A stretch of 64,000 bases of DNA from Rhodospirillum sp. (GTDB taxonomy: Bacteria; Pseudomonadota; Alphaproteobacteria; Dongiales; Dongiaceae). The stretch is taken from assembly GCA_013822765.1 (NCBI GenBank), contig PNKY01000001.1, positions 1,116,001 to 1,180,000 on the forward strand, read 5' to 3'. Positions 52,105 through 60,875 of this stretch are shown one piece after another. The translations under genes were made by a program, and so were the position numbers. The notes below the pieces were generated by a model. The model made no database searches, was not told where the DNA came from, and was given only the letters and a program-made list of their open reading frames with translations. The first letter of the stretch is position 1. Each line of letters opens with the position of its first letter.

Positions 52105-52746
52105 ATGACGGCAGCTGAACCACGTTTCACGCGCGACCTGCCCGACGTTCGGCGGCGCAAGCTGATCGAGGCCACGGCGCAATGTCTGGCCGAGTTCGGC
52201 CATGCCGGCACCTCGGTGCGGGCGGTCGCCGCCAAGGCCAATGTGTCGCCGGGCCTGGTCGCGCATCATTTCAAGGGCATCGACGACCTGATCGTCGCGA
52301 CCTACGACCATGTCGGCGCGCAGGTCGCGGAGATATTGAATGCCGCGATCGATACGGCGCCCGACGATGCCGAATTGAAGCTGCGCGCCTTCATCGAGGC
52401 CTCGTTCAAGCCGCCGGTGCTGGACCGCGACCTGCTGGCGATCTGGCTCAGTTTCTGGTCGCTGGTTCGCCGCGATCCAGGCGTGCGCAAGGTGCACAAG
52501 AAGGTCTATGCCGACTATCGCCGCCGCCTCGAGGAGTTGATCGCCGAGATCGCGCAAAGGCGCCGCTTCAAGATCGATGCTCACCTCGCCGCGCTCGGCT
52601 TCACCGCCATGCTGGACGGCTTGTGGCTGGAGCTCTGCCTCGATCCGACGACTTTCGCGCGTGAGGATGCGCTGCGCATCGCTCATGCCTGGGTCGATGA
52701 CCTGGTGGCCGGCGGCTTCCACGCCCTAATGCTCAAGCCGCGCTAG
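52105..52746 (+). CDS. TetR-family repressor A (BetI-like)
   Basis: The 213-residue protein has a TetR helix-turn-helix (TSVRAVAAKANVSPGLVAHHFKGIDDLI, residues about 35-62) and the all-helical ligand domain. GLVAHHF and the WLSFWSLVRRDP phrase match the BetI type, which senses betaine/choline-like compounds. It is divergent from the trimethyllysine-dioxygenase-like gene and convergent (14-bp overlap) with the second TetR. It probably represses the dioxygenase/aldehyde dehydrogenase operon and itself. The ATG at 52105 follows AAGAAGGGTC. Confidence 0.88.
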   Translation: MTAAEPRFTRDLPDVRRRKLIEATAQCLAEFGHAGTSVRAVAAKANVSPGLVAHHFKGIDDLIVATYDHVGAQVAEILNAAIDTAPDDAELKLRAFIEASFKPPVLDRDLLAIWLSFWSLVRRDPGVRKVHKKVYADYRRRLEELIAEIAQRRRFKIDAHLAALGFTAMLDGLWLELCLDPTTFAREDALRIAHAWVDDLVAGGFHALMLKPR

Positions 52747-53383
52747 TCAGCCTTCCGAGGTGCAGTTCCAGGAACTCGTAGCTGGCGCGGCGAAAGTCCG
52801 CGTGCCCGACGGCCTGTCGGTCGAGTGCGCGCTCGAGGAACAAGCCATCGATCAGCGCCTGCAGGCTGCGTGCGATCTCGGTGGCATTGACACTGTGTTG
52901 CCGCTGCTCGGCGACTTCGCCGATGAGCGCCGCCAGTGACTTGAGATAGCTGCGATAGAGCGTGCGGTGCGCGAGCCGCAGCTCCGGATTGACCACGATC
53001 TCGCCCCACAGCGCCAGCCACACAGTCAGATTGGCCGGCTTGAGATAGTCCGGGTCGATGATCGCGTCGATCACCCGACGTAGCCGTTCGGCCGGTGATC
53101 CGGTAGCTTCCTTGTCGTCCAGGTCCGCGATCTTGCGGTTCACGTCTTCATAGAGCGCCGCGCGATAGACCTCGGTCAGTAGCTCGGTCTTGCTCCTGAA
53201 ATAGTGCGGCAGCAGGCCGAGCGAGACGCCGGCCTCCGCCGCGATCCGCTCCATCTTGAACGCCGCCATGCCCCCTTCGGCCAGGCACCGGATGGCGGCC
53301 TGCACCAGGTCGGCCCGCCGCTTTTCCGGCGTCTCGCGCTTGAACCTCGGGATTTTCTTCCGCGATTGCATTTCGTTATCCAT
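52733..53383 (-). CDS. TetR-family repressor B (BetI-like)
   Basis: The 216-residue protein has the TetR helix-turn-helix (FKMERIAAEAGVSLGLLPHYFRSKTELL) and a ligand domain with WLALWGEIVVNPELR, similar in layout to TetR-A and to BetI. It is divergent from soxB (48-base gap containing a 16-bp palindrome) and tail-to-tail with TetR-A. It is the likely repressor of the soxBDAG-dehydrogenase operon. The ATG at 53383 has a weak ribosome binding site; ATG at 53371 is an alternative. Confidence 0.87.
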   Translation of the reverse strand: MDNEMQSRKKIPRFKRETPEKRRADLVQAAIRCLAEGGMAAFKMERIAAEAGVSLGLLPHYFRSKTELLTEVYRAALYEDVNRKIADLDDKEATGSPAERLRRVIDAIIDPDYLKPANLTVWLALWGEIVVNPELRLAHRTLYRSYLKSLAALIGEVAEQRQHSVNATEIARSLQALIDGLFLERALDRQAVGHADFRRASYEFLELHLGRLTSAA

Positions 53384-53390
53384 TTTCTTA

Positions 53391-53406
53391 TTGTAAGAAC
53401 TTACAA
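53391..53406. promoter_or_regulatory. Perfect palindrome between TetR-B and soxB
   Basis: TTGTAAG-AA-CTTACAA is a perfect 16-bp inverted repeat in the 48-base divergent gap. It is a strong candidate for the TetR-B operator controlling both directions. Eleven of its 16 positions match the site before TetR-A. Confidence 0.7.
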
Positions 53407-53431
53407 CAAGGAACAAGCGCGGTCCAGACGC

Positions 53432-54691
53432 ATGAACGCGGTCAAGAAACACTATTCCGGCTGGTCGGTGCTGCAGGAGGGCCTGCGCGGTCAGACCGGC
53501 TGGACCAAGGCCTGGCACGACCGCGATCCGGCGCCGCGCTACGACGTCGTCATCATCGGCGGCGGCGGGCATGGGCTGGCGACCGCCTATTACCTCGCGC
53601 GCACCCACGGCATCACGCGCGCGGCGGTGATCGAGAAGGGCTGGATCGGCGGCGGCAACACCGGCCGCAACACCACCATCATCCGCTCGAACTATTTCTA
53701 TCCCGAGAGCGCCGCACTCTACGACCTGTCGGTCAGCCTGTACGAAGGCCTATCGCGCGAACTCAACTACAACATCATGTTCTCGCAGCGCGGCATGATC
53801 GAGGTCGCGCACAGTGAGGCCGAACTGGAGATGATGTGCCGCGCCGCCAACTCGATGCGCATCAACGGCGTCGACATCGAGATCATCGACCGCGCCGAGG
53901 TCTTGCGGCTGGCGCCCTTGCTGGCGGCGGACCTCAACGTCCGCTGGCCGGTGCTCGGCGGCCAGATACAGCGTCGCGCCGGCGTGGCACGGCATGATGC
54001 GGTGGCCTGGGGCTATGCCCGCGCCGCGGATTCGCTCGGCGTCCACATCATCCAGAATTGCGAGGTCAACGGCTTCGAGATCGACCGTGGCCGCGTGACG
54101 GCAATCGAGACCAGCCGCGGCCGCATCGCCGCCGACCGGTTTGGCATGGCGGTCGCCGGCCATTCCTCCGTGCTGGCGGGCCTCGCCGGCTTCGCCCTGC
54201 CGCTGCAGAGCTACACCTTGCAGGCGATGGTGAGCGAGCCGGTGAAGCCCTGCCTCGACGTGGTGGTCGCTTCGTCCTCGCACGGCGCCTATGTCAGCCA
54301 GTCCGACAAGGGCGAGCTGGTGATGGGCGGCAACCTGGACCGCTGCCCGTCCTATGCCCAGCGCGGCAACTTCCCGGTCACCCAGTCGGTGGTCGCCTCG
54401 CTGATCGAGATGTTCCCTCCCTTCGCGTCGCTGAAGCTGATGCGGCAATGGGGCGGCATCGTCGATACCTCGCCCGACAACTCGCCGATCCTCGGCCCGT
54501 CGCCGGTGGAAGGGCTTTATCTCAATTGCGGCTGGGGGACCGGTGGCTTCAAGGCGATCCCGGCCGGCGGCACCCTGTTCGCGCACATCCTGGCGACCGG
54601 ACAGCATCATCCGATCTCGGCCCCGTTCGATCTCGAGCGCTTCGACACCGGCGCGACGATCGACGAAGGCCACGCCGGCGTCGCGCACTAG
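53432..54691 (+). CDS. Sarcosine oxidase beta subunit
   Basis: The 419-residue FAD protein has the dinucleotide motif VVIIGGGGHGLATAYYLA (residues 39-56) and the segment RRAGVARHDAVAWGYARAA, in which His 188 aligns with the histidine that binds FMN covalently in heterotetrameric sarcosine oxidase. It oxidises sarcosine to glycine, feeding formaldehyde units to tetrahydrofolate with the alpha subunit. It is the first gene of soxBDAG. The short distance to TetR-B suggests direct repression. Confidence 0.9.
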   Translation: MNAVKKHYSGWSVLQEGLRGQTGWTKAWHDRDPAPRYDVVIIGGGGHGLATAYYLARTHGITRAAVIEKGWIGGGNTGRNTTIIRSNYFYPESAALYDLSVSLYEGLSRELNYNIMFSQRGMIEVAHSEAELEMMCRAANSMRINGVDIEIIDRAEVLRLAPLLAADLNVRWPVLGGQIQRRAGVARHDAVAWGYARAADSLGVHIIQNCEVNGFEIDRGRVTAIETSRGRIAADRFGMAVAGHSSVLAGLAGFALPLQSYTLQAMVSEPVKPCLDVVVASSSHGAYVSQSDKGELVMGGNLDRCPSYAQRGNFPVTQSVVASLIEMFPPFASLKLMRQWGGIVDTSPDNSPILGPSPVEGLYLNCGWGTGGFKAIPAGGTLFAHILATGQHHPISAPFDLERFDTGATIDEGHAGVAH

Positions 54692-54699
54692 GAGCAGCC

Positions 54700-54951
54700 A
54701 TGCAGCAGTTTCCCTGTCCATGGTGCGGCAATCGGGCGGAAGGCGAGTTTCACTACGCGGGCGATGCCGGCATCGATCGTCCGGAGCGCACGGTCGATGA
54801 CAAGGCCTGGGCGCAGTATTTGCACTTCCGCCGCAACGCCAAGGGCGCGGCGCGTGAGCTGTGGATCCACAGCGCCGGTTGCGGCCGCTGGATCGTGGTG
54901 TCGCGGGACACCGTCACGCACGTGGTGACCGGATCGGAGCCGATGGTATGA
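54700..54951 (+). CDS. Sarcosine oxidase delta subunit
   Basis: This 83-residue protein has the zinc ligands of SoxD: Cys 6 and Cys 9 (CPWC), His 57 and Cys 61 (WIHSAGC). It matches the size and motifs of the delta subunit of the heterotetrameric enzyme. GGAGCAGCC precedes the ATG at 54700, and its stop overlaps the soxA start (ATGA). Confidence 0.9.
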   Translation: MQQFPCPWCGNRAEGEFHYAGDAGIDRPERTVDDKAWAQYLHFRRNAKGAARELWIHSAGCGRWIVVSRDTVTHVVTGSEPMV

Positions 54952-57812
54952 CCCGGCGACTCGCCCATGGCGGCGCGATCGATCGCTCCAAGCCGCTCCG
55001 CTTCACGTTCGACGGGACGGCCTATGAGGGCTTTGCCGGCGATACCGTTGCATCCGCCTTGCTGGCCAATAGCGTCCGTATCGTCGGCCGCAGCTTCAAG
55101 TATCACCGCCCGCGCGGCATCTACACCGCGGGACCGGAGGAACCGAACGCCATCCTCGACCTGCGTGACGGCGCACGCCACGATCCCAACGCGCGCGCGA
55201 CCTTGGAGCCTCTGGCCGACGGCATGGAGCTGCGCTCGATCCACGCCAGCGGCACGGCGGAGAACGACCGCTTGGCTTTCCTCGACCGGCTGGCGCGGTT
55301 CATCCCGTCGGCCTTCTATTACAAGACCTTCATGTGGCCGAGTTGGACGGCCTACGAGCATCGCATCCGCGCCCTCGCCGGCCTCGGCCGCGTCGATCCT
55401 GCCGCGCAGGCAAACTCGGCGGCTCATCGCCATGCCGAGGTGGATATGTGCGTGGTGGGCGCCGGACCGTCCGGCCTCGCCGCGGCGCAGGCGGCAGCGG
55501 GCAGGGGCCAGCGTGTGCTGCTGGTCGAAGAGCAGAGCGACCTCGGCGGCTCGCTTCACCATCGCACGACCGCGATCGACGGCATGTCGGGCGCGGAGTG
55601 GGCCGCGCGTTGCGAGGCTGCGCTCCAGGATGCCGGCGTTCAGATCCTACGCCAGTCGACCGCGCTCGGTCTCTACGACCACAATGTTCTCTCCGTCGTG
55701 CAGAAGGATGCGCCGGCCAGCCCCAACGGCGAGCGCATCTGGCTGGTGCGTGCCGGCCGGATCGTGATTGCAACCGGCGCCATCGAGCGGCCACTGCTGT
55801 TTGCGAACAACGATCGCCCAGGCGTGATGCTGGCCAACGCCGCGCTCGTGTACCTGCGCAACTACGCGGTCAAGCTGGGCGAACGCGTCATCGTCGCCAC
55901 CAATAATGATTCCGCCTACGAACTCGCCATCGCCCTACGCCACGCCGGCAGCGAGGTGCGGCTGGTCGATTCGCGTGCGGATGCGGACCTTGATCCGGCC
56001 TTGTCAGCCGAAGCGCGCAGCGCCGGCGTCGCCGTGTCGACCGGCGCTGCGATCGAAACCGTGATCGGCTCCCGCGCCGTCGAGGCGGTGACCTTGAGCA
56101 ACGGACAACGTATGCTGGCTGACCTGGTCGCCCATTCGGGCGGCTGGACGCCGAGCCTGCATCTCTATTGCCATGCCAAGGGCAAGCCGCAGTGGGACGA
56201 AGTGGCCGGCAACTACCGTCCCGGCGCCACCGTCGCCGGGGTCGATGTGGTGGGTGCCGCGGCCGGGCTCTGGGACCTCGATGCGATGCTGCGTCACGCG
56301 GTGGAGATCGGTGGCGGATCATCCGAGAAAGCCCTGCGCGCTGAGACCGAGGTCCGCCAATGGACAGCGCCGACTCCGCTGCACGCTGCTGGCCTCGGCA
56401 AGCGGGTCTGGATCGACCTGCAGAACGACGTGACCGCCGACGACATCGGCCTGGCGGTGCGCGAGAACTTCTCCGCTGTCGAACACCTCAAGCGCTACAC
56501 GACCGTCGGCATGGGCACCGACCAGGGCAAGACCTCCAACGTCAACGCCCTCGCGGTGCTGGCGGCGGGCATGTCGCGCAAGGTCGCCGAACTCGGCACC
56601 ACCACTTTCCGTCCGCCGTTCGTGCCGGTGTCGATGGCGACCATTGCCGGCTGCGAGCGCGGCGAGCTGCAGGCACCGATCCGCCGCCTGCCCACAGAGA
56701 ATATGCACCGCGAGGAGCGTGCCTATTTCCGCGACTACGGCGGCGTTCTGCGCCCGGCCTGGTACGGCGCGCACGCCGACGCAATCGCCGCTGAATGCGT
56801 GGCCGCCCGCACCAAGGCGGTGGTGTTCGACGCGTCCTCGCTGGGCAAGATCGATGTGATCGGTCCACAGGCGGCGTCGTTGCTCGATTTCGTCTACTAC
56901 ACGCCGATGTCGAGCCTTGCCATCGGGCGCGCACGCTACGGCCTGACGCTGAGCGAGGCTGGAATCGTGGCCGACGACGGCGTGGTGCTGCGCCTCGGGC
57001 CGGCGCACTTTGTCGTCTCCTGCTCCAGCTCCCACGTCGCGGGCATGGTCGCGGCGCTGGAGGCGTGGCGGCAGGACCGCTTCGACCTCGATCAGGTCTT
57101 CATCCACGACGCGACTGCGCATTGGGCCACGATCGCGATCTCCGGTCCGAATGCGAAGGTCCTCGTCGCTGAGCTGGGGCTCCGCGTGGAGTTGGACGAT
57201 GCCGGGTTCCCGCACATGAGCGTCCGCGATGCGCGCTTCGGCGGGCGGCCTGCGCGAGTGGCGCGCGTCAGCTTCACGGGCGAACGCGGTTACGAGATTT
57301 CCGTGCCGGCGCGATTTGGCGCGACGCTGTGGCAGCGGGCGCGCGAGACCGGCGCGGTTCCGCTCGGCATCGAAGCACTCGGCGTGCTTCGGGCGGAGAA
57401 AGGCTACCTCTATATCGGCCAGGACACTGACGGCGAGACCATGCCTCACGATCTCGGCATGACCGGGCCGCGCGCCAAGCGGCAGGACGCCTACGTCGGC
57501 GACCGCTCGCTGATCACGCCGGCGGCGTCCAAGTCTGGCCGCAAGCGGCTGGTCGGAATCCTGGCCGACGGCGCAGCGCCGATCCCGATCGGTGCGCATG
57601 CGATCGAGCGCCTCGCGGGCCGCAAGCGCAGCCTCGGCTATGTGACCAGCAGCTATCCGAGCGTGCATCTCGGCCATCCCATCGCCCTCGGCCTGATCGA
57701 AGGCGGATTGGAGCGTGGCACGGTCGAGCTCGAGCATCTCGGGCAGAGCTTCAATGCGCGCCTGGTGCCGCCTTGCTTCCTCGATCCAAAGGGAGAACGC
57801 CTCAATGCTTGA
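54948..57812 (+). CDS. Sarcosine oxidase alpha subunit
   Basis: The 954-residue protein has an N-terminal ferredoxin-like domain (FTFDGTAYEGFAGDTVASALLA), an NAD-binding flavoprotein domain with VVGAGPSGLAAAQAAAGRG (about residue 170-190), and a C-terminal aminomethyltransferase/GcvT-type domain (about 580-950). This is the full alpha-subunit architecture, near the usual length of 960-1000 residues. It accepts the one-carbon unit onto tetrahydrofolate. ATG 54948 overlaps the soxD stop; its own stop overlaps soxG by 8 bases. Confidence 0.93.
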   Translation: MTRRLAHGGAIDRSKPLRFTFDGTAYEGFAGDTVASALLANSVRIVGRSFKYHRPRGIYTAGPEEPNAILDLRDGARHDPNARATLEPLADGMELRSIHASGTAENDRLAFLDRLARFIPSAFYYKTFMWPSWTAYEHRIRALAGLGRVDPAAQANSAAHRHAEVDMCVVGAGPSGLAAAQAAAGRGQRVLLVEEQSDLGGSLHHRTTAIDGMSGAEWAARCEAALQDAGVQILRQSTALGLYDHNVLSVVQKDAPASPNGERIWLVRAGRIVIATGAIERPLLFANNDRPGVMLANAALVYLRNYAVKLGERVIVATNNDSAYELAIALRHAGSEVRLVDSRADADLDPALSAEARSAGVAVSTGAAIETVIGSRAVEAVTLSNGQRMLADLVAHSGGWTPSLHLYCHAKGKPQWDEVAGNYRPGATVAGVDVVGAAAGLWDLDAMLRHAVEIGGGSSEKALRAETEVRQWTAPTPLHAAGLGKRVWIDLQNDVTADDIGLAVRENFSAVEHLKRYTTVGMGTDQGKTSNVNALAVLAAGMSRKVAELGTTTFRPPFVPVSMATIAGCERGELQAPIRRLPTENMHREERAYFRDYGGVLRPAWYGAHADAIAAECVAARTKAVVFDASSLGKIDVIGPQAASLLDFVYYTPMSSLAIGRARYGLTLSEAGIVADDGVVLRLGPAHFVVSCSSSHVAGMVAALEAWRQDRFDLDQVFIHDATAHWATIAISGPNAKVLVAELGLRVELDDAGFPHMSVRDARFGGRPARVARVSFTGERGYEISVPARFGATLWQRARETGAVPLGIEALGVLRAEKGYLYIGQDTDGETMPHDLGMTGPRAKRQDAYVGDRSLITPAASKSGRKRLVGILADGAAPIPIGAHAIERLAGRKRSLGYVTSSYPSVHLGHPIALGLIEGGLERGTVELEHLGQSFNARLVPPCFLDPKGERLNA

Positions 57813-58392
57813 TCGCGGACTCTTCTGGTCGCCCGTCCCGGACTGGTCTCGGGCGACAATCCGGCACGATGAGCTGAGCATCGATACTGTAGCTCCGCAG
57901 GTCGCGTGGCTGGTCAGCGGCAACCTCGCGACTTTTCTGGATCGGCGCGGCGTTCGCTTTGGAGACGCCGGCGATCGCTACGCCCTGCGTTTGGCGCCTG
58001 ACCGGTTGTTGTTTGTGTCCGTCGACGGCGCTGCCACGGATGGCGCGACCTTCGGCTGGTCCGAAGATGGCTGCGCCATCACCGATGTCAGCGACGGATA
58101 TGTGCTGCTCGATATCACAGGCCCGGCGGCCTTGGAGCTGATGCGGCTGGGTGCGTTGCACGATTTCGAAGCCAAGTCCGATACAGCATCCGCCAGCATC
58201 CTGTTCGCAGGCCAAAGAGTCATTCTCGCGCCCACCTCGCAGGGTTGGCGCCTGCACGTGGAGCGGCCAAACGCCGCGGCGATCTGGCAGTGGCTGCAGC
58301 GCGCAGCCTCGGAGTGGGCGAAGCCGCCGGCTGATGGTATCGGCCGCTCGAAGTCGCCCCCCATTCACGCAGAACAACAGGTCGTGTCATGA
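57805..58392 (+). CDS. Sarcosine oxidase gamma subunit
   Basis: The 195-residue protein has the SoxG layout: a small GcvT-like domain with ITDVSDGYVLLDITGPAALELM and ILFAGQRVILAPTSQGWRLHVE. This subunit is the least conserved of the four, so position in the operon is part of the evidence. It overlaps soxA by 8 bases and the next gene by 4 bases. Confidence 0.87.
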   Translation: MLDRGLFWSPVPDWSRATIRHDELSIDTVAPQVAWLVSGNLATFLDRRGVRFGDAGDRYALRLAPDRLLFVSVDGAATDGATFGWSEDGCAITDVSDGYVLLDITGPAALELMRLGALHDFEAKSDTASASILFAGQRVILAPTSQGWRLHVERPNAAAIWQWLQRAASEWAKPPADGIGRSKSPPIHAEQQVVS

Positions 58393-60803
58393 AATCGCAC
58401 TATCGCGTCGTCATCATCGGTGGCGGCATCGTCGGATCGAGCATCCTCTATCACCTCAGCAAGTTCGGCTGGACCGACGTTGCGCTGATCGAGCGCGCGG
58501 AGCTGACTGCCGGCTCGACCTGGCACGCCGCGGCGGGCTTTCACGCCCTAAACGACGATCCCAACATCGCCGCTTTGCAGGGCTATACCATCCGCCTCTA
58601 CGAGGAGATCGAGAAGGAGAGCGGCCAGAGCGTCGGAATGCACATGACCGGCGGCATCAGCCTGGCCGCGACGCCCGAGCGCTGGGAGATGCTGAAGGCC
58701 GAGCGTGCCATGTACGAGACCATGGAAATGGAAACTCGCCTGGTGACGCCGGAGGAGATCAAGGCGCTGTGCCCGATCGTCGACGTCGCCAATCTCCAGG
58801 GTGGGCTCTACGACCAGCATGAAGGCTACATGGACCCGCACGGCACCACCCACGCTTATGCCGGCGCAGCCAAGAAGCGCGGCGCGGAGATCATCCTGCG
58901 CAACCGCGTGCTCGACCTGAAGCCGCTGCCCAACGGCTGGTCGGTGGTCACGGAGCAGGGGACGATCACCGCCGAGCATGTGGTGAATGCCGCCGGCCTG
59001 TGGGCGCGCAAGGTCGGACGGATGGTCGGCATCAACCTGCCGGTCACGCCGATGCAGCATCACTATCTCATCACCGAGGACGTGCCGGAGATCGTCGCAA
59101 TGGATCGCGAGATCGCCGCGATCACCGACCTCGAGGGCTTCACCTACCTGCAGCAGGAGCGCAAGGGCGTGCTGCTCGGCGTCTACGAGCGCGACCCGCG
59201 GCACTGGAAGACCGATGGCGCGGACTGGGATTTCGGCATGGACCTGCTGCCACCCGACATCGACCGAATCTCGCCGGAACTCGCGATCGGCTTCGAGCGC
59301 TTTCCGGCGTTGGCGAATGTCGGCATCCGCAAGTGGGTGAACGGCGCCTTCACCTTCACGCCCGACGGCAATCCGCTGGTCGGCCCTGTGCCCGGCCTCA
59401 AGAACTACTGGGTGGCCTGCGGCTGCATGGGCGGTTTCTCGCAGGGCGGCGCCATCGGCCTCACGCTCTCCAACTGGATGATCCACGGCGACCCGGGCGC
59501 CGACATCTTCGGCATGGACGTCGCGCGCTACGGCGGCTTCACCTCGAACGATGCGTATCTCAAGGCGATGACCGGCCAGTTCTACGCCCGCCGGTTCGTC
59601 ATCTCCTATCCCAACGAGGAGTTGCCCGCCGGCCGGCCGCTCAAGACCTCGCCCTGCTACGATGCACTCAAGGAAGAGGGCGCGGTCTATGGTGTGACCT
59701 GGGGGATGGAGACGCCGCAGTATTTCGTCACGGGTCAGCGCGATTTCGTGGAGAAACCGACCCTTCGCCGCTCCAACGCGCACGACTTTGTCGCCGCCGA
59801 GGTGAAGGCGACGCGAGAAGCGGTCGGCATGTTCGAAAGCGCAGTCTATGCGCGCTACGAGGTGAGTGGTCCGAGCGCCGCGGCGTGGCTCGATCACTTG
59901 CTGGCGGCGAAGCTGCCCAAGGTCGGCCGTGTCCGCCTGGCGCCGATGCTGAATCCGTCGGGCAACCTGATGGGCGACTTGACGGTCAGCCGATTGGCTG
60001 AGGATCGCTTCTGGCTGATCGGCTCGTACTATCTGCAGACCTGGCACATGCGCTGGTTCGCCGAGCATCGGCCGCAGCAGGGCGTGACGATCCACAACCT
60101 GTCCGACGACTGGATGGGCTTCGCGATCTCCGGCCCGAAGTCGCGCGAATTGATGTCGCGTCTCGTCAAGGTCGACCTCGGCAACGCCGCGTTCCCCTTC
60201 CTCTCCTGCGCGGAGATGGAAGTGGGCATGGCGCTAGCCATGGTGGCGCGCCTGTCTCTGACGGGAGAGCTTGGCTACGAGGTCAACGTGCCGGTGGCGC
60301 ATCAGCGCGCGCTCTATGACGCATTGCGGGCGGCGGGCGCCGACCTCGGCCTTAAGTCCATCGGCAACCGTGCGCTCGACAGCCTGCGGCTGGAAAAGAG
60401 CTACGGCATCTGGTCGACCGAGTTCACGCAGTCCTATTCGCCGGAGATGTCGAACCTTCGCCACCATGTCGCCTTCGACAAGGGCGACTTCATCGGCCGC
60501 GTCGCCGCGGTGCGGCAGCGCGAGAAGGGCGTCGACCGTGTGCTGGTGACGCTGCGCATCGACGCCAAGGACGCCGACGCTTCCGGCTTCGAGCCGGTCA
60601 AGCGCGATGGCAAGCTGGTCGGCTTCGTGACCTCTGGCGCCTACGGGCATCACGTCGGCCAGAGCCTCGCCCTGGCTTATGTCGACAAGGGGCTGGTGGG
60701 GTCCGGCGCTGCGCTGACCGTGGACGTGATCGGCGAGAATCGCCCCGCCGTAATGTTGAGCGAACCAGCCTACGACTCGCAAGGCGTGCGCCTCAGGAGT
60801 TAG
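58389..60803 (+). CDS. Dimethylglycine/sarcosine dehydrogenase-like flavoprotein with GcvT domain
   Basis: The 804-residue protein has a FAD-binding domain (VVIIGGGIVGSSILYHL) whose STWHAAAG segment holds the covalent FAD histidine (His 46), then a GcvT-like tetrahydrofolate domain (about 430-800, with AISGPKSRELM and SLTGELGYEVNVP). This is the arrangement of dimethylglycine and sarcosine dehydrogenases. It probably removes a methyl group from dimethylglycine to give sarcosine, the substrate of the preceding oxidase. The ATG at 58389 overlaps the soxG stop. Confidence 0.88.
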   Translation: MKSHYRVVIIGGGIVGSSILYHLSKFGWTDVALIERAELTAGSTWHAAAGFHALNDDPNIAALQGYTIRLYEEIEKESGQSVGMHMTGGISLAATPERWEMLKAERAMYETMEMETRLVTPEEIKALCPIVDVANLQGGLYDQHEGYMDPHGTTHAYAGAAKKRGAEIILRNRVLDLKPLPNGWSVVTEQGTITAEHVVNAAGLWARKVGRMVGINLPVTPMQHHYLITEDVPEIVAMDREIAAITDLEGFTYLQQERKGVLLGVYERDPRHWKTDGADWDFGMDLLPPDIDRISPELAIGFERFPALANVGIRKWVNGAFTFTPDGNPLVGPVPGLKNYWVACGCMGGFSQGGAIGLTLSNWMIHGDPGADIFGMDVARYGGFTSNDAYLKAMTGQFYARRFVISYPNEELPAGRPLKTSPCYDALKEEGAVYGVTWGMETPQYFVTGQRDFVEKPTLRRSNAHDFVAAEVKATREAVGMFESAVYARYEVSGPSAAAWLDHLLAAKLPKVGRVRLAPMLNPSGNLMGDLTVSRLAEDRFWLIGSYYLQTWHMRWFAEHRPQQGVTIHNLSDDWMGFAISGPKSRELMSRLVKVDLGNAAFPFLSCAEMEVGMALAMVARLSLTGELGYEVNVPVAHQRALYDALRAAGADLGLKSIGNRALDSLRLEKSYGIWSTEFTQSYSPEMSNLRHHVAFDKGDFIGRVAAVRQREKGVDRVLVTLRIDAKDADASGFEPVKRDGKLVGFVTSGAYGHHVGQSLALAYVDKGLVGSGAALTVDVIGENRPAVMLSEPAYDSQGVRLRS

Positions 60804-60875
60804 GGGGATTTGGCGGCGCCCGGCGGGGCGGCTCTCGCCGCCGCCGCCAGGGCCTTCCCCGACATTCCGCTGGCA

